Positions 28,288-35,278 of a DNA stretch of 35,278 nucleotides are shown in pieces. Each line of letters begins with the position of its first letter. The first letter of the stretch is position 1. The position numbers and the translations under genes are program-made. This stretch comes from Gammaproteobacteria bacterium. Its GTDB lineage: Bacteria; Pseudomonadota; Gammaproteobacteria; Legionellales; Legionellaceae. The stretch covers positions 1-35,278 of the forward strand of contig JAHZKF010000017.1 of assembly GCA_022600575.1 (NCBI GenBank), read 5' to 3'. The notes beneath the pieces were generated by a model. That model was given only the letters and a program-made list of their open reading frames with translations, did not search any database and was not told the origin of the DNA.

Positions 28288-29895
28288 ATGGCCATTTTAA
28301 CCAGTGAATTAAACCCAGGAAGCACTTCATTCAAAGCTAACCTTGACTACATGAATGATTTGGTAGACAGCTTGGAGCGGACACTTACTCTCATTACCGA
28401 GGGAGGCAATGAACGCGCACGCGAACGCCACAAAGCGCACGGAAAACTCCTGCCTCGTGAACGTTTAACTCATCTACTTGATTTAGGCAGCCCCTTTTTA
28501 GAACTTTCTCTTTTAGCAGCCCATGAGGTCTATGATGACCCACTCCCTGCCGCAGGACTGATTACCGGTATTGGCCTTGTAAATGGCACGCTCTGTGTGA
28601 TTGTCATTAATGATGCAACTGTTAAAGGGGGCACCTACTACCCCCTCACGGTAAAAAAACATCTCCGTGCACAAGCCATTGCTAAAGAAAATCATCTACC
28701 CTGTATTTATTTAGTCGACTCCGGAGGAGCTTACCTCCCCAAGCAAGATGAAGTCTTTCCAGATAAAGAACATTTTGGCAGAATATTTTTTAATCAAGCC
28801 CGATTATCAGCCGAAAACATTCCTCAAATTGCTGTCGTCATGGGCTCATGTACTGCAGGCGGCGCCTATGTGCCAGCCATGGCGGATGAATCTATTATGG
28901 TACGTGAACAAGCCACTATTTTTTTAGGCGGCCCCCCACTTGTTAAAGCCGCCACCGGTGAAGTCATTAGTGCTGAAGCGCTTGGAGGGGCCGAGGTACA
29001 CTGTCGCGAATCGGGTACCGCTGATCATTATGCCGAAAATGATATTCACGCCTTAACGCTTGCACGCAATATCGTCTCGCATCTTAATCGCCCTAAACCC
29101 GCCACACCTGATATCCGATCATATAAAGAGCCCCTTTATCCAACCGAAGAGTTACACGGTATTATTCCAAGCGACCCCCGTAAACCGCTTGATGTGCTCG
29201 AAATCATCGCTCGTCTTGTGGACGGTTCTGTATTCGATGAGTTTAAAGCGCTTTATGGCACAACCCTTGTCTGTGGCTTTGCACACCTCTACGGCCGTCC
29301 TGTTGGTATTATTGCAAATAACGGTATTTTGTTCTCAGAAAGTGCACTAAAAGGCACCCATTTTATTGAGCTATGCTCGCAACGTAATATTCCTTTAATT
29401 TTTCTACAAAATATCACAGGCTTTATGGTCGGCAGCAAATACGAGGCTGAAGGCATTGCAAAACACGGGGCCAAAATGGTCATGGCTGTTGCCAATACAA
29501 ATGTCCCTAAACTCACCGTTATCATTGGCGGAGGATTTGGTGCTGGAAACTATGCTATGTGTGGACGCGCCTACGACCCTCGTTTTTTATGGTCTTGGCC
29601 CAACGCTCGCATCTCCGTTATGGGAGGAGAGCAAGCCGCTAATGTGCTTGCCCAAATCAACCGAGATAAATACGCCAAACAAAATAAACCCTGGCCTATT
29701 GATGAAGAAGAAGCATTTAAAGCCAACCTTCGCAATCAGTACGAAACCCAAGGAAACCCCTTTTATGCCAGTGCACGCTTATGGGACGATGGCGTAATAG
29801 CCCCCAAAGACACGCGTAAAATACTGGGTTTAAGCTTACTTGCAGCAACCAATGCCCCGATAAAACCCACTCAGTTTGGGGTTTTCCGTATGTAG
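28288..29895 (+). CDS. liuB: methylcrotonyl-CoA carboxylase beta (carboxyltransferase) subunit
   Basis: The carboxyltransferase half of biotin-dependent 3-methylcrotonyl-CoA carboxylase. It moves CO2 from biotin to methylcrotonyl-CoA, giving 3-methylglutaconyl-CoA. [49 protein letters not shown] and the C-terminal [20 protein letters not shown] (oxyanion glycines) are family blocks. The length is 535. A TTG at 28285 directly precedes the ATG at 28288; the ATG is preferred. Its assignment to MCC over PCC or GCC rests on its IVD and HMG-CoA lyase neighbours. Confidence 0.92.
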   Translation: MAILTSELNPGSTSFKANLDYMNDLVDSLERTLTLITEGGNERARERHKAHGKLLPRERLTHLLDLGSPFLELSLLAAHEVYDDPLPAAGLITGIGLVNGTLCVIVINDATVKGGTYYPLTVKKHLRAQAIAKENHLPCIYLVDSGGAYLPKQDEVFPDKEHFGRIFFNQARLSAENIPQIAVVMGSCTAGGAYVPAMADESIMVREQATIFLGGPPLVKAATGEVISAEALGGAEVHCRESGTADHYAENDIHALTLARNIVSHLNRPKPATPDIRSYKEPLYPTEELHGIIPSDPRKPLDVLEIIARLVDGSVFDEFKALYGTTLVCGFAHLYGRPVGIIANNGILFSESALKGTHFIELCSQRNIPLIFLQNITGFMVGSKYEAEGIAKHGAKMVMAVANTNVPKLTVIIGGGFGAGNYAMCGRAYDPRFLWSWPNARISVMGGEQAANVLAQINRDKYAKQNKPWPIDEEEAFKANLRNQYETQGNPFYASARLWDDGVIAPKDTRKILGLSLLAATNAPIKPTQFGVFRM

Positions 29896-29914
29896 AGGCC
29901 TAAAGGAGAAACGG

Positions 29915-30691
29915 ATGCCAGATTTACTCACTGAATTAGACGAGCATGTATTGATTTTAACGCTCAACCGAACCCAAAAACATAATGCTTTTGACGATGC
30001 CCTGTTAGCTCATTTTCAAAAAGCCCTAGACCTTGCGGCAGAAAACCCAATGGTTCGCGTGATTATGCTACGCGCCAATGGCCTCCATTTTTCAGCGGGT
30101 GCTGATTTGGGCTGGATGCAACGCATGGCAGACTTTACTGAAGATGAAAACATTGCTGACGCGAAAGCACTCGCTCACCTCCTAAGTAGTCTACATCACA
30201 GCAAAAAACCCACAATTGCTGTCGTTCAAGGAGCCGCCTTTGGTGGAGGGGCCGGGCTGGTTGCTGCCTGTGACATTGCCATTGCTGCAGATAGCACCCA
30301 ATTTTGCTTTTCAGAAGTTAAATTAGGTCTAATTCCTGCTGTGATTAGCCCCTATGTTGTACGCGCCATTGGCGAACGTGCGGCGAGCTGGCTTTTTATG
30401 AGTGCTGAAAAAATTGATGCCCGTGCTGCTTTAAAATTAGGTCTTATTCATCATTTGGTCCCAGAAGAAGAATTGCCTTCACATGCACATCATTATGCGC
30501 GTGAAATGGCAAAATTAGCTCCCTTGGCAGTACAAGAATCTAAACAACTGGTTGCGACCGTGGCACACCTGCCCATTGATGATAGCTTACAAAATTTAAC
30601 AGCCTCTTTAATTGCAAAAAAACGCGCATCCACTGAAGGAAAAAAAGGCATGCATGCTTTTTTAAACAAAAAAAACCCCGTTTGGGATTAG
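29915..30691 (+). CDS. liuC: enoyl-CoA hydratase, likely methylglutaconyl-CoA hydratase
   Basis: A crotonase-fold enzyme of 258 residues that hydrates 3-methylglutaconyl-CoA to HMG-CoA. The oxyanion hole is in HFSAGADLGWM and VQGAAFGGGAGLVAACDIAIAA, and FSEVKLGLIPAVISPYV follows. The start ATG at 29915 has AAGGAG 6 bases upstream. The frame extends back to 29876, overlapping liuB, without family residues. It sits between the two carboxylase subunit genes, in the usual liu order. Confidence 0.9.
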   Translation: MPDLLTELDEHVLILTLNRTQKHNAFDDALLAHFQKALDLAAENPMVRVIMLRANGLHFSAGADLGWMQRMADFTEDENIADAKALAHLLSSLHHSKKPTIAVVQGAAFGGGAGLVAACDIAIAADSTQFCFSEVKLGLIPAVISPYVVRAIGERAASWLFMSAEKIDARAALKLGLIHHLVPEEELPSHAHHYAREMAKLAPLAVQESKQLVATVAHLPIDDSLQNLTASLIAKKRASTEGKKGMHAFLNKKNPVWD

Positions 30692-30699
30692 GACCACTT

Positions 30700-32682
30700 A
30701 TGTTTTCAACGCTTTTAATTGCAAACCGCGGCGAAATCGCTTGCCGTATTATTCAAACCGCTAAACAACTTGGCATACGCACAGTTGCTGTGTATTCAAC
30801 CGTTGATAGTAACAGTTTACATGTTAAGCTCGCAGACGATGCCTTCTGCATTGGTGAGCCAACAGCCCTTTTAAGCTACCTCAATATCGATAAAGTGATT
30901 GAAGCAGCCCTTGCCGCAGGGGCTGATGCCATTCATCCAGGTTATGGGTTTTTATCTGAGAATCCAGCCTTTGCAAAAGCATGTGCTGTACACAACATCA
31001 CCTTTGTTGGCCCATCCGTTAACGCCATGGAACTCATGGCCTCAAAACAACGTGCAAAACATTGCTTAGAAAAAACAAACGTGCCTTTAACGCCGGGCTA
31101 TCATGGCAGCGACCAAACGCTTAAAGCACTACAAAAAGCAGCCTGTAATATTGGTTTCCCAGTACTCTTAAAAGCGGCCTCTGGCGGCGGTGGTAAAGGC
31201 ATGCGAGCCGTTACAAAAGAAGCCGAGTTTGAAAAAGCACTTGAGGGTGCAAAACGAGAAGCAAAAGCAAGTTTTGATGATGACACCATGCTCATTGAAA
31301 AACTCATTGTGAATCCACGCCATGTTGAAATTCAACTCATGGCCGATAACCATGGCAATGTGGTCCATTTATTCGAGCGAGATTGCTCTATTCAGCGTCG
31401 CCACCAAAAAGTCATCGAAGAAGCCCCTGCGCCAAACTTACCTAAAGCGCTCAGAAGCGCTTTAGCCGATGCTGCCATCACCGTTGCTAAAACCATTGAT
31501 TACCAAGGCGCCGGAACAGTTGAATTTTTAGTCGATACCGACAATACATTTTATTTCATGGAAATGAACACGCGCCTACAAGTCGAACACCCCGTCACAG
31601 AAATGATAACCGGTCTTGATTTGGTCGAGTGGCAACTACGCATTGCAGCAGGCGAAAAATTACCACTCATGCAAAACAAAATCCAACAAAACGGGCATGC
31701 TATTGAGTGCCGCGTATATGCTGAAGATACAAGTCAGGGTGGGCTCCCTTCAACCGGCACTTTGCGTGTATTTGAAGAACCCAAAGGCCGAGGCATTCGA
31801 CTCGACTCAGGGTTTCAAGACGGTGATACCATCACCCGCTTTTACGATCCAATGCTTGGCAAACTCATTGCCTTTGGCGATACCCGAGAAGAAGCACTCA
31901 AGCGCCTTGGTCAAGCTATTAACCATTACCACCTTGGCGGCGTTAAAACCAACTTGGCATTTTTAGGTAGCTTACTCGAGCATCCTGCCTTTAAAACCAT
32001 ACAACTAAACACTGCTTTTCTTACCGAGCATACAATTAAGCTTCCTGAACCATCGGTTGAAGATGCTTTGATGTTTGCTGCCAGCATGACGTTTTTAACG
32101 CATCTCCCTACTCAAGAAAACACACTCCTAAAAGATACCTTCTCGTGGCAACTATGCGGACGCATCTCATGGCCTTTATATTATGAAATCGACAGCACAC
32201 GTCATACCATACAGTTAACCCCTATAACCTTTAACCAATTCGAATATCTCCATGCAGATAAAAGACAAATCTTAACCATAACCTATGACAATAATCTATT
32301 AACACTGAATACAGGTGTTAAGCGCTTGGATGCTTACACTGAAATACATGAAAAAAATATCACTTTCCATACACATCAAGGTGCTATTACGGTTACGTCA
32401 GTTGATAACCCAAGTCATTCAACACAAACAAAATCTACTGAAAATAGCTTAAATGCACCAATGCCTGCAACCGTTGTCGCCGTTTTAAAACAAAAAGGAG
32501 ATTCTGTTCAAGCAGGAGATGATTTAATGGTCCTTGAAGCCATGAAAATGGAACATACCATTCGCGCACCACAGGCAGGTCAACTCATCGATATTTTTTA
32601 TCCTATCGGAGCACAAGTAGATGAAGGTGTCGCCTTACTCGCCTTATCGCCCCTTAATACATCCCAAAACGAGGAAGTTTGA
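30700..32682 (+). CDS. liuD: methylcrotonyl-CoA carboxylase alpha (biotin-containing) subunit
   Basis: The 660-residue biotin carboxylase plus carboxyl carrier subunit. The N-terminal FSTLLIANRGEIACRIIQTA is the biotin carboxylase start. The ATP-grasp core has the glycine loop AASGGGGKGMRAV, ERDCSIQRRHQKVIEEAP and FMEMNTRLQVEHPVTEMITG. The middle BT-like domain is less conserved. The C-terminal biotinyl domain carries EAMKMEH with the biotinylated Lys616. The ATG at 30700 lies 8 bases after the liuC stop, with AGGA upstream. It pairs with liuB to form the holoenzyme. Confidence 0.94.
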   Translation: MFSTLLIANRGEIACRIIQTAKQLGIRTVAVYSTVDSNSLHVKLADDAFCIGEPTALLSYLNIDKVIEAALAAGADAIHPGYGFLSENPAFAKACAVHNITFVGPSVNAMELMASKQRAKHCLEKTNVPLTPGYHGSDQTLKALQKAACNIGFPVLLKAASGGGGKGMRAVTKEAEFEKALEGAKREAKASFDDDTMLIEKLIVNPRHVEIQLMADNHGNVVHLFERDCSIQRRHQKVIEEAPAPNLPKALRSALADAAITVAKTIDYQGAGTVEFLVDTDNTFYFMEMNTRLQVEHPVTEMITGLDLVEWQLRIAAGEKLPLMQNKIQQNGHAIECRVYAEDTSQGGLPSTGTLRVFEEPKGRGIRLDSGFQDGDTITRFYDPMLGKLIAFGDTREEALKRLGQAINHYHLGGVKTNLAFLGSLLEHPAFKTIQLNTAFLTEHTIKLPEPSVEDALMFAASMTFLTHLPTQENTLLKDTFSWQLCGRISWPLYYEIDSTRHTIQLTPITFNQFEYLHADKRQILTITYDNNLLTLNTGVKRLDAYTEIHEKNITFHTHQGAITVTSVDNPSHSTQTKSTENSLNAPMPATVVAVLKQKGDSVQAGDDLMVLEAMKMEHTIRAPQAGQLIDIFYPIGAQVDEGVALLALSPLNTSQNEEV

Positions 32683-32688
32683 ATTATC

Positions 32689-33591
32689 ATGCCAATCCCT
32701 GAGCACGTTACCCTCATTGAAGTTGGTCCTCGTGATGGCTTACAGAATGAACCTCATTTTGTTCCAAGCGAACAAAAAATTGAATTAATCAACCAACTCA
32801 GTCAAACAGGACTTAAAGACATTGAGGTTACAAGTTTTGTTTCAGCCAAAGCCATTCCTCAACTAGCCGATAACCTTGAAGTTTTTGAAGCCATCAATAA
32901 ACCCAAAGGGGTTAATTTTTCGGCCCTGGTGCCCAATCCACGCGGCTTAGAACAAGCTTTAAAAGCAGGACTGACTCATATTGCTATATTCACTGCCGCA
33001 AGTGACACGTTTAATCAACGTAATATCAACTGCTCAATTGAAGAAAGCATTGAACGCTGCAGGCTTGTGGTTGAAGAAGCAAAACAACACAAAATCTATA
33101 TTCGCGCCTATATTTCATGCGTGCTCGGCTGTCCCTACGAAGGAAATATTTCACCCCGGCAAGTGGTATCCGTCACCGAACAATTACTTGCACTCGGTGT
33201 CGATGAAATCAGCTTTGGAGACACCATCGGTGTTGGCACGCCCAAACAAACCCTTGAGTTGATTCATGCTATAACACCCCTCTTACCCTCTGAAAATATT
33301 GCCATGCATTTTCATGATACTTACGGACAAGCCATTAGTAATGTCTATGCATCGCTTACTGCTGGCATTCATCGTTTTGATAGCGCTATTGCAGGGCTTG
33401 GTGGCTGCCCTTATGCAAGAGGAGCAAGTGGTAATGTTGCAACCGAAGATATTTTATATTTAATGCATGGTTTAGGTATTGAAACAGGTATTGATATTTA
33501 CAAAGTGGTCACGGCGGGTGATCAAATGTGTAAATATTTAGGACGAAAAAATCAGTCTAAAGTCGCAACAGCACTGCTTGCTAATCAGTAA
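32689..33591 (+). CDS. mvaB: hydroxymethylglutaryl-CoA lyase
   Basis: Cleaves HMG-CoA into acetyl-CoA and acetoacetate, the last step of leucine catabolism. A TIM-barrel lyase of 300 residues. VEVGPRDGLQNE-like (IEVGPRDGLQNE) holds the divalent metal and substrate residues, AMHFHDTYGQA gives metal-binding His, and GLGGCPYARGASGNVATED holds the active-site Cys. It starts 6 bases after the liuD stop and ends the leucine cassette. Confidence 0.95.
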   Translation: MPIPEHVTLIEVGPRDGLQNEPHFVPSEQKIELINQLSQTGLKDIEVTSFVSAKAIPQLADNLEVFEAINKPKGVNFSALVPNPRGLEQALKAGLTHIAIFTAASDTFNQRNINCSIEESIERCRLVVEEAKQHKIYIRAYISCVLGCPYEGNISPRQVVSVTEQLLALGVDEISFGDTIGVGTPKQTLELIHAITPLLPSENIAMHFHDTYGQAISNVYASLTAGIHRFDSAIAGLGGCPYARGASGNVATEDILYLMHGLGIETGIDIYKVVTAGDQMCKYLGRKNQSKVATALLANQ

Positions 33592-33605
33592 CGAGGATTG
33601 CTACC

Positions 33606-35033
33606 GTGTTTTCAAAAAAAGCAGCTATTTATTTTTTGGGAGCGTTACTGCTTGGTTTTGTAGCTTGGACTTATTACTACGTTGGCATGAGTAATATGAA
33701 CCAACTCATTTCAACCGTTGTATTTGGATTTAGCGGACTTCTTTCTGCCAACATCTATTTCACACTATCACTCGTCAAATATTTACTCATTTATCCCTTT
33801 GTATTAACTATATTTCTACTGCTTATTGAAAAGAAGTATCCCTTCCTGCAAAGGGTGCTTCCTGGCGCTCTCATTCTTATTGGGCTTTCTGGGTTAAGCC
33901 TGCAATACGATATTCCACATTTTATCAACGCCCTATATGCCCACCAGAACCCCAATCAAACCGATTATTTTCATGAACATTTTACCGATCCCTCATCCAT
34001 TCCCTTTCAAACAGCACATACCCCTAAAAGTTTAATTTTAATTTATGCTGAAAGTCTCGAGTCAAGCTATCAAAACACATCCCTTTTTGATCATGACTTA
34101 TTAACCTCTCTCACCGAATTAAAGCAACCATTCATCTCATTTAAGCACTTTAAACAAACGGCTGGTGCCGACTGGACCATGGGGGGAATTGTAGCCTCTC
34201 AATGCGGGATCCCCCTTAAATTAACCACTTTGTTTAATGGTAATGATATTGGATCTAATATCAGTCATTTTTTACCTGGTGCTGTTTGCCTCAGTGATAT
34301 TTTGGCAACACTTGGTTATCATAACGTTTTTTTGAAAGGCGCATCACTTCGCTTTTCGGGGATTGATACGTTCTTAAAAACGCACCACTATCACGAAATG
34401 CTAGGCAAACATGAGTGGCTTAAACAGGGATATCATACGCATCAAATGACGGCCTGGGGCCTACCTGATGATTTGCTGTTTCAAGAAGCTAAATTAAAAC
34501 TAAAACAACTCATCAATACTCAAAAGCCTTTTAATTTAACGCTCCTCACCGTTGATACACATGGCGTGAATGGACTACTCAATCACGCGTGTGCCGCAAG
34601 TGGCGGAAAAAACTTCGAAGATATTATTGAGTGTAGCGCTCATCAAGTTGCCGATTTTATCCATTATGTCGATAACCAAGGCTGGTCAGACCAAGTCACG
34701 ATTGTGGTCATGGGAGATCATTTAGCCATGAAAAATGCAGCTTATTCCAAATTGACAGCAGGACAACCACGATATATTTTCAATATGATTATCAGTCAAG
34801 AGCCCTTAGAAAAAAATAGAGATACTATTTTTCATGTAGACTTATTTCCAACCATTTTAACTGCTTTAGACATTACTTGGCCTGGAGATAATAAGCTCGC
34901 ATTAGGCTATTCGGCTCTTACCCCAAAAACAAAAAACTTATCTACATCAGAGCGATTTAATACACTTGAGCAAATCACAGCCTCTGAAAGCACACATTAC
35001 AATCGCTTATGGATGAAACCTGAAAAAGAGTAG
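33606..35033 (+). CDS. short OpgB-like phosphoglycerol transferase (sulfatase fold)
   Basis: A 475-residue membrane enzyme. Three or four hydrophobic helices (about 8-98) anchor a periplasmic sulfatase-fold domain. The domain follows E. coli OpgB closely: YAESLESSY (metal Glu), GADWTMGGIVASQCGIPL (probable Thr nucleophile), GYHNVFLKGASLRFSGIDTFLKTHHY, LTVDTHG and MGDHLAMKNAAYSKL. OpgB adds phosphoglycerol to periplasmic glucans. This protein stops after the catalytic domain, lacking the roughly 290-residue OpgB C-terminal region. It starts at GTG 33606, with GAGG about 10 bases upstream, 14 bases after mvaB, so it may share the leucine operon's transcript. Its acceptor could be glucans, lipids or other envelope sugars. 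Confidence 0.8.
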   Translation: MFSKKAAIYFLGALLLGFVAWTYYYVGMSNMNQLISTVVFGFSGLLSANIYFTLSLVKYLLIYPFVLTIFLLLIEKKYPFLQRVLPGALILIGLSGLSLQYDIPHFINALYAHQNPNQTDYFHEHFTDPSSIPFQTAHTPKSLILIYAESLESSYQNTSLFDHDLLTSLTELKQPFISFKHFKQTAGADWTMGGIVASQCGIPLKLTTLFNGNDIGSNISHFLPGAVCLSDILATLGYHNVFLKGASLRFSGIDTFLKTHHYHEMLGKHEWLKQGYHTHQMTAWGLPDDLLFQEAKLKLKQLINTQKPFNLTLLTVDTHGVNGLLNHACAASGGKNFEDIIECSAHQVADFIHYVDNQGWSDQVTIVVMGDHLAMKNAAYSKLTAGQPRYIFNMIISQEPLEKNRDTIFHVDLFPTILTALDITWPGDNKLALGYSALTPKTKNLSTSERFNTLEQITASESTHYNRLWMKPEKE

Positions 35034-35059
35034 TTCATTATTGAACAAAAGTGTTTGAA

Positions 35060-35106
35060 AAGACCTGGATGTCACGGACAAGCCCTGAGGGATGGTCACT
35101 TTTTTT
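35060..35106 (+). repeat. dispersed element with T-run, possible terminator
   Basis: CGGACAAGCCCTGAG at 35075-35089 repeats the core at 1359-1373. Around it GACC (35062) and GGTC (35094) could pair, and CCCTGAGGG is a small palindrome. A run of seven T follows at 35100-35106, 67 bases after the OpgB-like stop. It may end the leucine-OpgB transcript, but the stem is weak. Confidence 0.4.
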
Positions 35107-35174
35107 AGATGCTGTTATTTTTAAGATTGCTTTTAATTGGCAGCTTTTATTTTACCGTCATTGCTGTATAGGTT

Positions 35175-35222
35175 ACGTATTTCGTTGATAAAGTAGTGTT
35201 ACTAATTATCAATGAGATACGT
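35175..35222 (+). promoter_or_regulatory. long dyad covering the leader of the last gene
   Basis: A 48-base imperfect palindrome. The arms ACGTAT/ATACGT, TTGATAA/TTATCAA and AGTA/TACT are nested around a GTGT loop, with a 2-base bulge and a 4-by-4 internal loop. It ends 3 bases before the ATG at 35226 and covers its only ribosome-site-like bases (GAG at 35214-35216). It could be an operator or an RNA hairpin that masks translation. Confidence 0.5.
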
Positions 35223-35225
35223 GAT

Positions 35226-35278
35226 ATGAGAAATAACAACAAAGACGATACATTAAAGAAGAATTACATCCAGAAATA
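35226..35278 (+). CDS. start of a further gene, cut by the window end
   Basis: An open frame from ATG 35226 reads MRNNNKDDTLKKNYIQK and then leaves the window. It is polar and lysine/asparagine-rich, and no family can be named from 17 residues. The upstream dyad and the lack of another start support a real gene only weakly. Confidence 0.35.
   Translation, partial: MRNNNKDDTLKKNYIQK

Noticed and set aside
1-35278. CRISPR array, insertion sequence, integrase or tRNA gene
   Set aside because: No regular repeat-spacer series, transposase or integrase motifs, or cloverleaf-like tRNA sequence was seen on reading both strands; the only sizeable repeats are those listed.

Overview
The window looks like chromosomal DNA of a gammaproteobacterium related to the Legionellales (Legionella/Coxiella-like), probably host-associated. 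The reasons are: a large gene for a SidF-like, probably secreted CX5R phosphatase; a PCMT-like/TolC gene pair; catabolic modules for threonine and leucine; a SulP-carbonic anhydrase fusion; and moderately AT-rich DNA. The placement rests on gene content only, since no rRNA or tRNA gene is present.

Layout. 1-612 is the start of an AI-2E-family membrane protein (minus strand) that runs off the window. 613-1414 is an 800-base gene-free stretch built from two diverged direct copies, period about 362 bp, of an AT-rich module with perfect DnaA boxes and a hairpin. 1415-5929 is a tightly packed minus-strand run: kbl-tdh (threonine to glycine plus acetyl-CoA), ettA (translational throttle) and an L,D-transpeptidase lipoprotein. 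6087-11274 is plus-strand: PCMT-like methyltransferase, TolC, TtcA and the SulP-carbonic anhydrase fusion. The 849-residue SidF-like protein (11271-13820, minus) meets the transporter tail to tail with a 4-base overlap and is divergent from proS (13971-15671).

15792-24567 is a long minus-strand array. In transcription order it is: AAA_14/DUF4143 ATPase, NfeD-type protease, slipin, MsbA, LpxK, an AttH/CrtC-like secreted protein and a double-ATPase peptide-transporter subunit. MsbA and LpxK build and flip lipid A, and NfeD plus slipin form a membrane quality-control pair, so much of the array serves the envelope. The ATPase gene is preceded by two copies of a 30-bp palindromic element that carries its likely -10 box. 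A methyltransferase-like gene (24780-25466) is divergent from the next block.

25555-33591 (plus) is a complete leucine/isovalerate pathway: isovaleryl-CoA dehydrogenase, thiolase, methylcrotonyl-CoA carboxylase beta, methylglutaconyl-CoA hydratase, carboxylase alpha and HMG-CoA lyase. A small three-helix membrane protein is embedded in it. A short OpgB-like phosphoglycerol transferase follows (33606-35033). The window closes with a gene-free stretch, a large dyad and the first codons of a further gene. With the kbl-tdh module, the picture is a bacterium that oxidises amino acids for carbon and energy, maintains a lipid A envelope, and probably sends at least one lipid- or protein-phosphatase-like effector into a eukaryotic host.
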